From Trichomonas vaginalis G3 (Eukaryota; Parabasalia; Trichomonadida; Trichomonadidae): a stretch of 64,000 bases of DNA. Each line of letters opens with the position of its first letter. Position 1 is the stretch's first letter. A program made the position numbers and the translations under genes. Of this stretch, positions 9,463 to 20,784 are shown in pieces. The DNA lies in contig NC_067206.1 in the NCBI RefSeq assembly GCF_026262505.1, forward strand, positions 34,797,896 to 34,861,895, read 5' to 3'. The notes under the pieces were generated by a model. The model saw only the letters and a list, made by a program, of their open reading frames with translations, was not told where the DNA came from and ran no database searches.

Positions 9463-11295
9463 AAAGGTAGTCCCACGAAGAATCTAAACTACAGATTTCC
9501 AAATAAATAAGATAAATAGAATCAGTAGGTTCCAAATATGAATGATATGATCTTAGTTTGAAAAGTTACTAAAAGAATAAAAAGATTTGTGAATTACGTT
9601 TTAATTTCCATAATTTTTATAAATTAATTATCATGTTATGATTTACATATCAAATTTAATTTCAAATCTAAGTAAATATCAATATTCATTATTTGTTATT
9701 CAAATTTAAGTATAATTAGAGCTTTTGAATAAAACCATAATATTCCCAGCTTACATGATTATAGTTTATTATGTAATATCCGGTTTATCAGGGAAATAAT
9801 AGATTTGAATTCTTACTTTTGAGGATTTGACTGAAAATAGTATAATGATAATGGATCACTACAGAATTATTTTATATTCAATAAACCATTTTGCGTAAAT
9901 GGTGGTTCTTATCATCTATCAAATTTCGTAAGAAGTCTCTTAAAAATCTTGGAGTTCTTCAAGAAACGATCATGTTCAAGATACATGTCGAGATACTTTA
10001 ATAAAATTAATCATAAATCGAAGCAAAACATCACATTTGTTAATAATTTCAAGTAATATATAAAATTCAAGATTATAATGTCTACTGAATGCTAACAAAA
10101 ACGAACAAAATCTCATCTCTTGACGAGAACATTAATATGATGCAGTTTTTTGTTTAGATCTAATATAAAAATGAATAAAAACTTTACTTTTACACTTTTC
10201 ATTCAAGTATTTTACTAATATAGATCATGCTTTATCAATGCTTAGTACTATTCTTTTTAGAGTAAAGGATAATAAGAAAGATATTTGTGATTTAAAATAA
10301 TTTTTTAAAATTCACCTTTAACTCATCACTCTGTGAGATGTAAAAAGCATTCGCATTACTCATTCTGCTTAATTGATCAACTCAAAATTCCAAAAAAAAT
10401 TCAAAAAATCAAAAATGAAAATCAAAAATTTGATTTTTCTCTTGAAAAAATCAATTTTCAAAAAAATTTGGAAAATCAAAGTATTGTATAATTAATCAAA
10501 TCATCAAATGGAATCGTTTTTACTCATAAAAAACATCTATTTTTTGATTTGGATATCATATTTATTAAAAACTCATTCTATAGTTGATGCAATGTCATGA
10601 TTGCTGTTGAAAATATTATTTCCATAACAAAATTCTTATTTTAAGATAGTAAAATAATAAAGTTTTTATTTCAACAACAACAAGTAAATAGATGAATGGA
10701 AACGTACTATATTCGCATAAATGTAGTAACTATCATCTATATTTGAGTTATGACTATTCCAATCAAAATGTATAAAATTGAAATCAGAAATATCAAACAA
10801 TTATATTCGGTACTGTGCATTCATTATAGAGGTCATCGTAATTTATAAGTAATTTATATCTAAAAGCCGACTTTTTTTTTCTTATTGCAATAATTTTCTC
10901 AAATTTTAGTAACTTTTTCTATATTCAAGTTATTTGAATATGTATCATGAGCGACGTAAGAACTCAAAATTACGAGGAATTCTGTCGTTGCATTTTCGAG
11001 ATGTAAAATTTCGATTTTTAATATGGGGATTTGGCAGGTGCAATCTTGATGTTATCTCCATGTAGAAGTACTATTGCAATATAATTAAAATTAACGAAGT
11101 TGATTTTAAATTGCATAATGCTGGGGAATAACTGACAATACAACTAAGTATACTATATAAGATAGTTGCTAATTGGAGTAATAAATTAGGCTCCACCAAT
11201 CATTTCTTTCATCTCTGCCATAACGAGCAGAAAAGAAGCGAACAGTAACCCTAGGAAAAAAGAAGAAGGGTGTCACTTTTCGTGGGACTACCTTT
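9463..11295. mobile_element. Non-autonomous DNA transposon, 1,833 bp, 8-bp TSD (hAT-like)
   Basis: Inverted termini AAAGGTAGTCCCACGAA lie at 9463-9479 and, as the reverse complement, at 11279-11295: 17 perfect base pairs. The element is flanked by direct 8-bp duplications CCCATGTA. An 8-bp target duplication is characteristic of the hAT superfamily; the assignment is inferred from that alone. The interior is AT-rich with no transposase frame. A low-complexity palindromic patch of AAAATCAAAAATTTGATTTTT type lies near 10390-10480. Confidence 0.85.
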
Positions 11296-11303
11296 CCCAT
11301 GTA
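11296..11303 (+). repeat. Target site duplication, right copy (8 bp)
   Basis: CCCATGTA is the direct repeat of 9455-9462 on the other side of the 1,833-bp element. Confidence 0.85.
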
Positions 11304-11376
11304 TAGAAATATAGATTGTTGGCTAATAGATTCTGTCGAATAAAAGAATTTGTAATATTTTTTTTTCTTCCACTTT

Positions 11377-14300
11377 ATGGAAAATTTCGCGGAGCATGAT
11401 CTTCCAATTCTCACTTCTGGATTCGGCATGAGAGTCGGGGGATCTACTAATGTCGCGCTAGCAAGAGTCTTTTCAATTATATTCTTTTCCGGATCTTTCG
11501 TTTATCCTTTAATTGGAAACCCTTCACTTGCTTGGAAAATAATATATTCATTACTATTCATGCTAGCACAGTTTTCAATCAAATTTTCACTTTATATACT
11601 ATCCTTTCTCGTTGATAAATCTTTCGAAATTTCGTCTGACAACGAAGACGAAGTAATACCAACAATTGAAAACAATTCGAACTTGCCACAATCATTGTGG
11701 GATCATATTCGCGATTTTTCAAAAGACAAACCTTTTACAGAAGATATGGTTATAAAATTTATTTCTGACGGCTACAATCCAGAAGATGTATACATGTTTT
11801 ACACAATAGTAACCAGAAATGATTACAGTTTAATCCGAAATCATCAAAATTCAAATAAAAATAAACGCGGTTTGTATTTAAACTGTTGCGGCTCTATAAT
11901 TCCATTCAGAATAACTCGTAAGTTCGTCGAATCCGTTTTTCCTAATAATAATTCGTTGCTTTATGTTTTAATTGGTTCAATTTTTATCTTTTTTACATAT
12001 TTTTTAAGCTTTTACGTTAATATTATCTTTCCTACGTGGTCAAAATATTCGTCGTAGCAAATTTAGGCATTTCTATTCATCTTTTTTTGATGCCACCAGA
12101 TTCTGAGCCGTATTCGCTTACAAAAGGTGATATATCAAACGGAATCACACGTATATTCACTTTTACACTTCTTTTCGCGTCAATTTACGGTTTATACCTC
12201 ATTAAAGACAAAAAATATTATATTTCCGATTTAGACGTTACAATATCGTTTCATATCTTCTACTATCTCTTCAGAATACTTACAATTGTAGTTTCAGGCT
12301 TTACTTTTGTTATGATTCACTTTTTAATTTCATCACCTTTAAATTTCGTTCATTACGTTCTAGAGAACTTCAACAACTACGCGTTTGGTTGTGCAAACTC
12401 TAGAGATATTCTACATGCAATTGCTTTGTTCATTCGAGGTTCATTTTGCGTTTTAATATTTTATTTTTTAGATTTCAAGTCGAAACCGCTTCGTGCTTTG
12501 TCAATACCATTAACAACGATCATTATACAATTCCCTATACTCTGGACATCGAATTTTAAAGAAAATTTTCGTCATATATATTTTTCAATGTTTTTAAGCG
12601 TTTTTCACTATGCGTTCAGTTTCATTGGACTCTATGTTAATCGTAACATCACAATATACACAACAGTACTCACAGGAATTTGTTTAATTGTTGAATATAT
12701 TTTTCCAAGAATTTTATCAACGAACAGATACTTTTTAATCACAACAAACATATATTACTCAAAGAATATCATGTATTCCATCATCAGATACATGACTCCT
12801 CATTTAATTTCTCCAATTTTGATTGGCCAAATTTTAAATTTTAACAAATCCTCAAAATTATTTATGAGTATCACGTGTGTTAATGCTATTACTAAGTCAT
12901 TTACAGATCCACATACTTTTTTCTTATCACTTTTCACTTTTACTTTTTTATTTAATTATGATTTTGTTTTTTCATCGAAAACATGTGCATTATTTCTTAG
13001 TTTGATGCTTGCACGTAAGTATTATAGCATCAAACCAGTATTACAAGTACAATTATTTACATATCAATACAGATATCCAGAAGATTTCGTTGTTCTTCGA
13101 CTTTTTCAATTAATTTTAAGATTTTTCACATTTCCTACTTTTGTTTTTTCTCTTTTATTTGGTAATTTGTATAATGATGTTGCAGGAATGCATGTTTATC
13201 GATTGATATCATCATTGAAACCATCCAATTTTTGGGAAAGCACTGATTCTATTTCTATTTCTAAATCATTGACTGCATCATTAACAGACCATCTTGCAGA
13301 AGTTCCTGTTTATTATTCTATTTCTAAAACACTTGAATCATCATTTTGTCAACTGATTTTTTCAGGAAAACTTGGTGTTGTTGATGCAGGAAGTAATAAA
13401 TGCATTTATTCATTGAAATTATTTCTAGAGATTCATATTGTGTAAATTTCAGAATTTCAGGGCTTGAATATACTAATGAAACTATTTGTCACACGTCAGA
13501 AAGAAACACATTAACAGACACAAGACTTAGTTTTGAAGATTCTATTTCTGAAAATACTTCTCAATCATTTATTTCTTTGCAATGTTCTTTTCGATTTTTA
13601 GCTAATAAAATTCCATTAGATACTATTGAAGTCAACAAATATAGTTATCAATCATGGTTCTCAGGTATTTCGCAGGAAGATCTCAAGAGATGTTTTCTTT
13701 TGACGCTAAGTCTTGTTCTAAGAGATTATGGAATTTTCGAAATTGTTGAAAATCAACAAGAATTTGTTAATGATGATTTAAGAGTTCTTTCAACAATTGG
13801 AGCAAAATTTTCAGTTGATGACCAAATGAAAATCCAGAAAATCATTGATATTATTAATCATTCTATTGCAGAAGGTTTTTCGATTCGAGTTAATAAGATT
13901 ATTTGTTTGTTTTCTGAAACGAATCATTATGAAATTGAAGATGATGTTGATATTGATATTGATCGTTTTGATCTTGAAAATATTCTTTCGTCATTTACTC
14001 GTAGATATTTAGCAGTTACATGCGGTGTTGTATTAGGATATAGCACAGATATTGCATATATTGATGAATTGTTTGTTGCAATTCCAGCAAATTCACCTGA
14101 ATTCGAAGATTCATTTAAGAATTTCCAAAAATATATTGTTACTATCCAATCTAATGAATATTTGTTGATATTTAAGAACTGCAATTCTCATTGGAATTTC
14201 TTTTCATATAATAGTTATGCCGCACGTAGTTTGTGGCAAAGCGAGGCCACTTCGTGTCTTTATTTCCAGAATGATAATCAAGAAAGAAATTCGATCCAAT

Positions 14301-14425
14301 CTAACCATTTCCATTTGAATAATTTAGTTATTCAAGCTTGCAACCAACCTATTGGATACCCTGCATATGTTTCTCCTGTTCTCACATCATATGCACATCC
14401 TCATGAAATCAAAGTTTTTTATTAA
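11377..14425 (+). pseudogene. Pecanex-family membrane protein, two frameshifts
   Basis: Three long consecutive frames together read as one Pecanex protein: 11377-12057, 12036-13445 and 13400-14425. The C-terminal Pecanex signature is clear near the end (QERNSIQ ... CNQPIGYPAYVSPVLTSYAH), and ISGLEYTNETICHT matches the conserved RGLEFRGTYCQ region. The N-terminal two thirds holds many hydrophobic membrane segments. Single-base frame changes lie at about 12030-12055 and 13385-13400. No trichomonad intron signals (GYAYGY ... ACTAACACACAG) are seen there. Family members are multipass ER or secretory-pathway proteins linked to Notch signalling in animals; the protist role is unknown. Each frame is otherwise clean, so the lesions are recent or are assembly errors. 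The ATG lies only 73 bases after the transposon insertion. Confidence 0.85.
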
Positions 14426-14894
14426 CTTTTTTTATTATTTATTGTTTTGTATAAATATTTATTTTCATTATAATTTTTGTGTATAAGGGTGCACTTACCA
14501 ATATTATTTATCCCAATTTTCTAAGGTAAATTCTTAATATTTTTTTGGTCGGAAAAAAGTTATTATAAAAATACATATTATGATTGTTATACTTTTTTGC
14601 TATTCTAATAAAGATATATTGATATTGTAAGATAAAGTCAGAAAGTGGTAAGTTCACCCTTAAGTCTAAAATCTGTTCTTACAAAAAGTTCAAATAATAG
14701 CATTAGATTAAAGGTGCACTTCACCCATAGGACATGGTCTTCAACTAATCTGCTTAAGGTTAATTTTCAATGATATTCAATCAAAATCGGATGTGCGTCA
14801 GTGAACCATTAAACAAGTACAAATATTAAAAAAAGATAGAATTTAGCTTTTTAGATATTTTATTTGAATTCACAGGAAAAAAAATAATAATGTA
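14426..14894. other. Intergenic with MITE
   Basis: This is the spacer between the 3' ends of two convergent genes. It contains the 175-bp MITE at 14486-14660. A second sequence, AAAGGTGCACTTCACC at about 14711, resembles its terminus. A possible partner near 14803 (reverse complement of GTCAGTGAACCATTAAA) is too weak to call. Confidence 0.5.
14486..14660. mobile_element. MITE, 175 bp, AGGGTGCAC family, TA duplication
   Basis: The left terminus is AGGGTGCACTTACCA (14486-14500). The right terminus is the reverse complement of AGGGTGAACTTACCA (14646-14660), with one mismatch in 15. It is flanked by TA at 14484-14485 and 14661-14662. The right arm extends ACTTACCACTTTCTGAC, the same as the copy at 26560. 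Confidence 0.85.
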
Positions 14895-16496
14895 TTAGAG
14901 TTTTTCAGGTGTAACTAAAGTTCCACCCCATTCGATGACTGTGAAGCCATCACGTTTGAAGGTTGGAAGTTCTTGTGGCTCGATTTCACATGGATTATCT
15001 AGAGGGAGGGCTGCGAAGAAGATTCTGTTGATGTTGTCTGGTTTCGGTTCCACGTTCATTGGACACATCTCGTCGAAGTTTTCAAACTGGAAGGATACTT
15101 TGACATATTTGTATTCGTGGAGCTTCGGACACCAGTAGGTGATGAAATCGCATATCTCTGTGTCGTTGAGGTTCATAGACTTAAGACAATCTTCAAAGAA
15201 AGAGACACTCTCTTCACCTTTGATAATGAATCCTTTGTCCATATTGAGATTAGGATAGAATATTGTTTCCCAGAAGAGATACCGAAGCTTTTTTCCTCTG
15301 TGGAGAATTTCACCTGATGGGTGAGCTCTTACATTCCACGTGCTCTCTTCGTCGAATGAAGGATACACGAACGAAAAATCTCCATAATTAATTTTGATAC
15401 TTACTTTCGCATCTATTTCTTCCTTTGGATACAAATAGATCACTGGTTTTGCACCACGTAATCTTAAATAACCCTTAATTAAGCCACTAGGAGAAACATC
15501 ATAATCACTTAATTTTTTATCATCTTGAAGATGTTTATAATAATAATGAAGACTTATTCCATTTGGAAGTATGCCTGTTTTCTCATAAATTCGTAATTTA
15601 AGTTCAGAGACATATGAATTTATCTTATCACAACAAACATCGATAGTCTTGTCTTTATACAGAATATCTATGTATACTTGAAATGTACAATCATATTCAG
15701 TTGGACCTTTAAAATCAACTTCAGCTTCGATTATTGAGCATTTATGAATTTTATAATAAGCTAGTGTTCGATTATTTTCCAGAATCGTTCCATTATAATT
15801 CATTATTTGATAATTTATTAGAAATCCTGTTTCTTCTTTAAACTTTTGTTTTAATTCCTCCACTGTGATATTACAATCTGAAATATCAAGAGGATAATGA
15901 ACATCATTAAGTAAAACTACTACTCCATCATGAAGTATAAAGTATGGTTCCTCACTATATTATTTTAAAGTGCCACTATTTGGCACAGGTTTATGGCATT
16001 TATATAAAAGTTGATTCTTAACTGGAACACCTGATTTATTCTGGAGCAATAATTTAAAAGCCTCGATTGTAGTATTCATACTAATATCTTTGAAATCTAA
16101 CTGCTTCTCCTTTGCGAAATACACATAAAAATTTCTTAATTCCTCCTTATTTTGAATTTGTGAATTTGAATTTTGTTCCTGAGTTTTATTTTTAGTAAAT
16201 GAAAATACTGTATCAAGAAGGCTGATTCCAAGAATAGATGAAATGGTTTCCGAGATTTTATCAACTTCTGCCTGTGTAACTAATTCTGAGGTATGTGCAT
16301 GTCCAAGCATCATAATCATATCTGATTTGCCATGATATTTGGATAAATTTGTGAATAAAGTTGTGAATTCTTGGGGAAGTAGTTTTGAATTATCAAGAAC
16401 ATTGCAAATATCTGTTGGGTTTCTCGTGGATAAGAATGTTTCATTATCAATATAATTGGAAATGTTTTTGCCAATGAGTTTCCAGTCAGGTTCCAT
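14895..16496 (-). pseudogene. Three ubiquitin-like domains fused to a bacterial-type KPVIYLYP domain; internal stop
   Basis: The frame from the ATG at 16496 to 14895 is continuous except for one TAA at 15960-15962 (codon 179). A helical N-terminal region (about 1-115) resembles the non-ankyrin leader of other trichomonad proteins. Next come ubiquitin-like folds at about 125-190 (TTIEAFKLLLQNKSGVPVKN), 192-262 (TVEELKQKFKEETGF) and 271-347 (VSELKLRIYEKTGILPNGIS). The last one ends YLRLRGA, close to the LRLRGG tail of ubiquitin. From about residue 350 a separate domain follows (KPVIYLYP; YLFWE; KGFIIKGE; FITYWCPKL; RDGFTVIEWGGTLV). I know this pattern from uncharacterised bacterial, mainly Firmicutes, proteins, which suggests lateral transfer. 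The stop falls within the first ubiquitin-like domain, so this is a recent pseudogene, a polymorphism or an error. Confidence 0.75.
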
Positions 16497-17245
16497 GAAC
16501 GATCAATTAACAAAATCAAAAATGAAATGAAATAAATTCAAGAACATGTGAAAATTTTCGAATTAAAAAAACTAGAATTCTAATATACCATTATATATCC
16601 TATTCCGAGTCAAATTTATTTCATCATTCAATTTTAAATTTCCACCATTCAATTTTTTAGTGTGATTATCGTCAGATGACTATCGTTTTTATCTGCGTTG
16701 TAATATGTTGTAATAGACGTATATTTTTATAGTGATTAGGTGACTGAGTCGTAAAAATTTCAACTTTCCATGATTGAAACCTTGGGCCAAAGGAGGTATA
16801 ATTGGTTGAATTTAATCGATATTTGTATAATGCAACCTAATAATATAAAGCATATTTGTTTCAAGGATTATTGCAACTAATGATCCAAACAATCAGTTTT
16901 TTACTTGAAATGATTTCAAAATTGTAGAATGAGGGAACATTTACAGTACTTCTGAAAACTTCATGGTAAGAATGTTATGCATTACTCGTTCTCTAAAAAA
17001 ATTGAGAAGAACCGCGCTTATCGGGCAGATTAGTCACTTTTCTCCTTAATTAGAGGGGAAGATTTTTTCCCTTGGTACGAAAAAATACCTGTATTGATAT
17101 AAACAAGCAACTTAACACGTGTAATATTAACAATTGAACATGGGCGATGAACAGTATTTTAAAAAATAAAAATAATTTCTCAAATATTTTAAATCCAAAG
17201 CTAATTCTTTAAATTTTGATAAAAAGTTATTATTAATGAACCACC
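16497..17245. other. Intergenic between divergent genes
   Basis: This is the shared upstream region of the minus-strand ubiquitin-like gene and the plus-strand BspA-like gene. It is AT-rich. I see no transposon ends, RNA gene or convincing promoter motif. Confidence 0.4.
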
Positions 17246-18788
17246 ATGATTATACATTTAGTTCTTCTTATCAAAGAGATTGATCAAAGCTGCTATTCGG
17301 AAGACGGCAAAAAACTTATTAATGTTACAGATTCATCACCAGATCTTTTAATATCAGCCAAATGCGAAATAATACAAGATAAATGCTTTTATCAGCTAAC
17401 TTCATTAATATCTTTTTCATTTGAAGAAAACCCTAACCTAACAATAATTGGATCGCAGAGCTTTTATTCTTGCATAAATCTTAGTAAAATAAATTTATCG
17501 GTCTGCAATAAACTTATAAAAATATCTGATTCTGCATTTGAGAAGTGCAATAAAGTTACTGAGATACAAATAAATTAAGGATGGTTTTTGTTAGTAAAAC
17601 TTTTTTATGTATGGTATTATTGAAAGAAACACAAACGTTAATATACAATACAAAAATCAATCAGATCTTATCATAACTACAGATTTATTTGTAATGAATC
17701 CAAATCAAACAGAAATATATGAATTTTGTGGAACATATTCTGGCATTACAATTTCTAAAGCGGTAAAAATAATTAAAGAAAGAGCTTTCGAAAATATTGG
17801 CATTACAAGAATGAACTTTGAAATAGATTCACAACTTTTAGAGATTGAGAATTACGCATTTATAAATTGTTCAAAGTTAAATTCACTTGACTTTTCACAA
17901 ACAATTTTGAACGATATTGGTATAGAATCATTTAAAAATTGCACGATTTTGACCACTGTGACTTTTGCTTTAACTAATTTGGTTATAAAGAAAAACGCAT
18001 TTGCAAATTGCGTTAATTTAGAGAACGTTAAAAATATTTTGAGCATCCCTAATGGTTGCTTTTCTGAATGTGCTAAATTGAAAAATGTAAATATATTAGA
18101 AAATTCAAAATTAATTGGCTCTAAATCTTTTGAGAATTGTTATTTATTAGAAAATATTAATATTCCATCAACTGTTCAATTTATCTCAGAATATGCATTC
18201 ATTAATTGTATCAAACTTAAATCAATCATTTTCGTAGAATTAAATTCTCTTGCCAATATATCTAAAAACTCATTTTCAGGATGTGATTCACTAAAAAACA
18301 TCAGTAATTTTTCATCGAGCAAATATAAATGCATTGATAATACTCTATACTATATTAATGAATCAAATGAATATCTCATCTTTCATCTTAATCATTCATT
18401 AGATAATTCTCTTTGTATCAACTGCACTGTTATATGTAGCTACTCATTCAATGAATGTAATAATATATATAACATCAGTATTCTATCCGAGAGTGTCAAA
18501 TTGATTGAAAAATATTCATTCATTAACTGTCTTCATCTACAATACATTAATTTTCCTCTTTCAGTCCAAATTGTTGAAACTCATGCATTTAAAGAATGCC
18601 AATCAATTCGATGCCCGCTTATAATTGAGAACACAAAACTTGACTACCTTAAAATGATCATAAGTTCAGGCATTCCTCGACAACTCGTAATTTCATGCGG
18701 AGTTTATCATGATTCTAATAAACTTCAATCAATAAAAAGATATCGTAATGCATCAGCTATATTTCTATTTGGACAACTATCTAAATAA
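17246..18788 (+). pseudogene. BspA-like leucine-rich-repeat protein, frameshifted
   Basis: The ATG at 17246 opens a hydrophobic leader (MIIHLVLLI) and the family N-terminus CYSEDGKKLINVT, ending at a stop at 17576-17578. The repeats resume in a different frame from 17607 to 18788. The repeats are LRR_5/BspA type of about 23 residues (for example SAFEKCNKVTEIQI, NYAFINCSKLNSLDFS, YAFINCIKLKSI). Stops in all three frames lie between 17576 and about 17610, so the lesion is more than one clean indel. BspA-like proteins are a large trichomonad surface family implicated in adhesion. No C-terminal membrane segment is visible. The second half could still be expressed from the ATG at 17607. Confidence 0.8.
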
Positions 18789-19011
18789 AACACTTTTTCT
18801 AATATATAACACATAAATAAATCTTTCTGAGTAATTTGATATGCATTTTGCATAATTAGAAGATTGACCTTGCTTTCGATTGACTTAATTTTGTTGACCA
18901 ATTATCAATATACTTAAACAAAATTATTTATTTCATCTTAGAAATATAAAAATTATCAAATAATTACATTTTAATCAACATTAATGAAACAACAAATTTA
19001 TATCAGGTCAA

Positions 19012-20043
19012 TTAGACTTTTCCGTATGCAAGTCTATCCATTCTATCAAGTAAATTCTTAAGGGAGACATTTTCATTAACAAGTCTTACAATTTCAGCCT
19101 CAACGAAGCCAAAACCAACAGCACTTATTGGCTTCTTCCCTTGTTTAGTAGGATTAACAGATGAAATTGAACTAGTTGTATCTTTTTGATTCTTTCCTTT
19201 TACAGGAATATTTTGCGTTTCCTTGATTTTTTCCAAACCATCTGTCAAAGACTTGAGCTTCTTCTCTAAGTCCTGGATTTCCTTTTTCTCGTTATCTTTC
19301 TCAGCTTTAAGTTGATCATCATACTTTTTTTGAATTTGGTCTAAATCAACGGGAGACTTATTTGTTTTAGGCCTTCTTATATTATCTGATGGTTGTCTGA
19401 GTTTCTTATCCAATTTGTCTGAAAGTTTCTTTGAATTTGACGAATTTAATGAGCGTTGCTTTTGAATTAGATCTTTTAACTGATTAGACAACTGGGATTC
19501 TTTTGATTTTAATTCTTTTTGTTCAAATTTTGCATTTGCTAAGCGTTTGTCATGTAAATTCTTTGCTGCTTGGGATAAAAACGACGTCTTTCCATTACTT
19601 TTTTCATCAGAACCGTATATCCCCTTTGACATTGCACTCGTTTTCTTTCGACTTTCAGCATAGAAATTGGCTTGTTCTCTTGCATGATTCAATTCTGCTT
19701 CTAATGATTTAATTTCACGCTTCTGCTGATCCCTTATATTGTTGATTTCCATCTTGTGCGTATTTTCGAGAACTTCTAACTCAAGCTCGTATTTAGAATT
19801 AATTTGATCGAGTTCGACTTCAAGCTCGCTTATTTGATTATTCTTTCCTTGAATGTTATTATCGATTTCGTAATTTTTGTTGTTAAGAATTTGCAAAAGC
19901 TCGGCGATCTTTGCATTTAAATTTTCGATTTCTTTATCTTTTTGTTTGATAATCTCTCCAGCCCCATTTTTTAACTGAATCATCGATGTCGCAAGTGATT
20001 TCGATTGATAATTTACTGTTAACGCTATATTTGTTGCAGTCAT
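19012..20043 (-). CDS. Coiled-coil protein, 343 residues, function unknown
   Basis: The protein is dominated by heptad-like coiled coil at about residues 28-135 (KQKDKEIENLNAKIAELLQ; EVELDQINSKYELELEVLEN) and again at about 235-275. A basic, Ser/Asn-rich linker joins the two. A short conserved-looking C-terminus (FGFVEAEIVRLVNENVSLKNLL) ends it. No catalytic domain is visible. It may be a cytoskeletal or basal-body component, as many trichomonad coiled-coil proteins are, but that is only a guess. Confidence 0.8.
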   Translation of the reverse strand: MTATNIALTVNYQSKSLATSMIQLKNGAGEIIKQKDKEIENLNAKIAELLQILNNKNYEIDNNIQGKNNQISELEVELDQINSKYELELEVLENTHKMEINNIRDQQKREIKSLEAELNHAREQANFYAESRKKTSAMSKGIYGSDEKSNGKTSFLSQAAKNLHDKRLANAKFEQKELKSKESQLSNQLKDLIQKQRSLNSSNSKKLSDKLDKKLRQPSDNIRRPKTNKSPVDLDQIQKKYDDQLKAEKDNEKKEIQDLEKKLKSLTDGLEKIKETQNIPVKGKNQKDTTSSISSVNPTKQGKKPISAVGFGFVEAEIVRLVNENVSLKNLLDRMDRLAYGKV

Positions 20044-20784
20044 TTTGGAAAAAACTGTACGTTTAAAAAAAATTCACCAAAATAAAGCATGAAAAGAATT
20101 AATGTAATCTGGTATGCATGGCATTATAACATCATTTAAAATATACTAAATTGCAAAGTCTAAATCCCTTTTTTGCTCTTTTCATTATTAATTGTTAATA
20201 CAGCATCTCATATGGTCTGTCGTAATACAATTTTAAACTTTACATCCATAATAATAAGTGTAGTCGCTTATATTTTTAATTTTGATTATATCAATGTTCA
20301 TTCAAGATGATTGGAGCTTTATCTCCTTTACTTTAATATAATTATGCTACAATTTGAAACTTTTGGTTGTGTTATTTTATATTTTACTATAGGTAAGGAT
20401 CCATTTCCATATATCTCAATTTTGCAAGAACTCCCAATTAAATTGGGGGAAAAAAATATGTAGTACTATCTCATTACAGAAAAGGCTTAAGAAGTGATAT
20501 CCTATACTAGCATGTGTCTATATGAATCCATGTATATATTATTTGTATTTTTAGATTAAATAAAACAAATATATCTCTGCGAAAAAAAAATTGTAATAAG
20601 AGTCAGTAATTATTTTAAAACTGACAATTTCCTAACTCTATGTTCCGAATGTCTAAGTTATTATATAGTTTACGAAACATGAGATGTTAAAATAAGATAA
20701 CTAAATATTATAACACGTAAATTTGTTTAGAAAAAGAAATCAAAAAAATAAACAAAAAATTAAAATATACGAAAAAATATCAAT
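20044..20784. other. Intergenic, AT-rich
   Basis: This is the spacer between the start of the coiled-coil gene and the 3' end of the SNF2 gene. No gene, repeat or RNA feature is recognised. Confidence 0.4.

Noticed and set aside
11169-11429. Minus-strand 86-residue frame across the Pecanex start
   Set aside because: It spans a transposon end and the opposite strand of a real gene, and has no recognisable content.
12030-13400. Introns as an explanation of the Pecanex frame changes
   Set aside because: The trichomonad splice consensus is absent at both junctions, and the frames overlap rather than leaving a gap.
14706-14820. Possible extra MITE with AAAGGTGCACTTCACC terminus
   Set aside because: The putative partner end near 14803 matches only loosely and no clear target duplication is visible.
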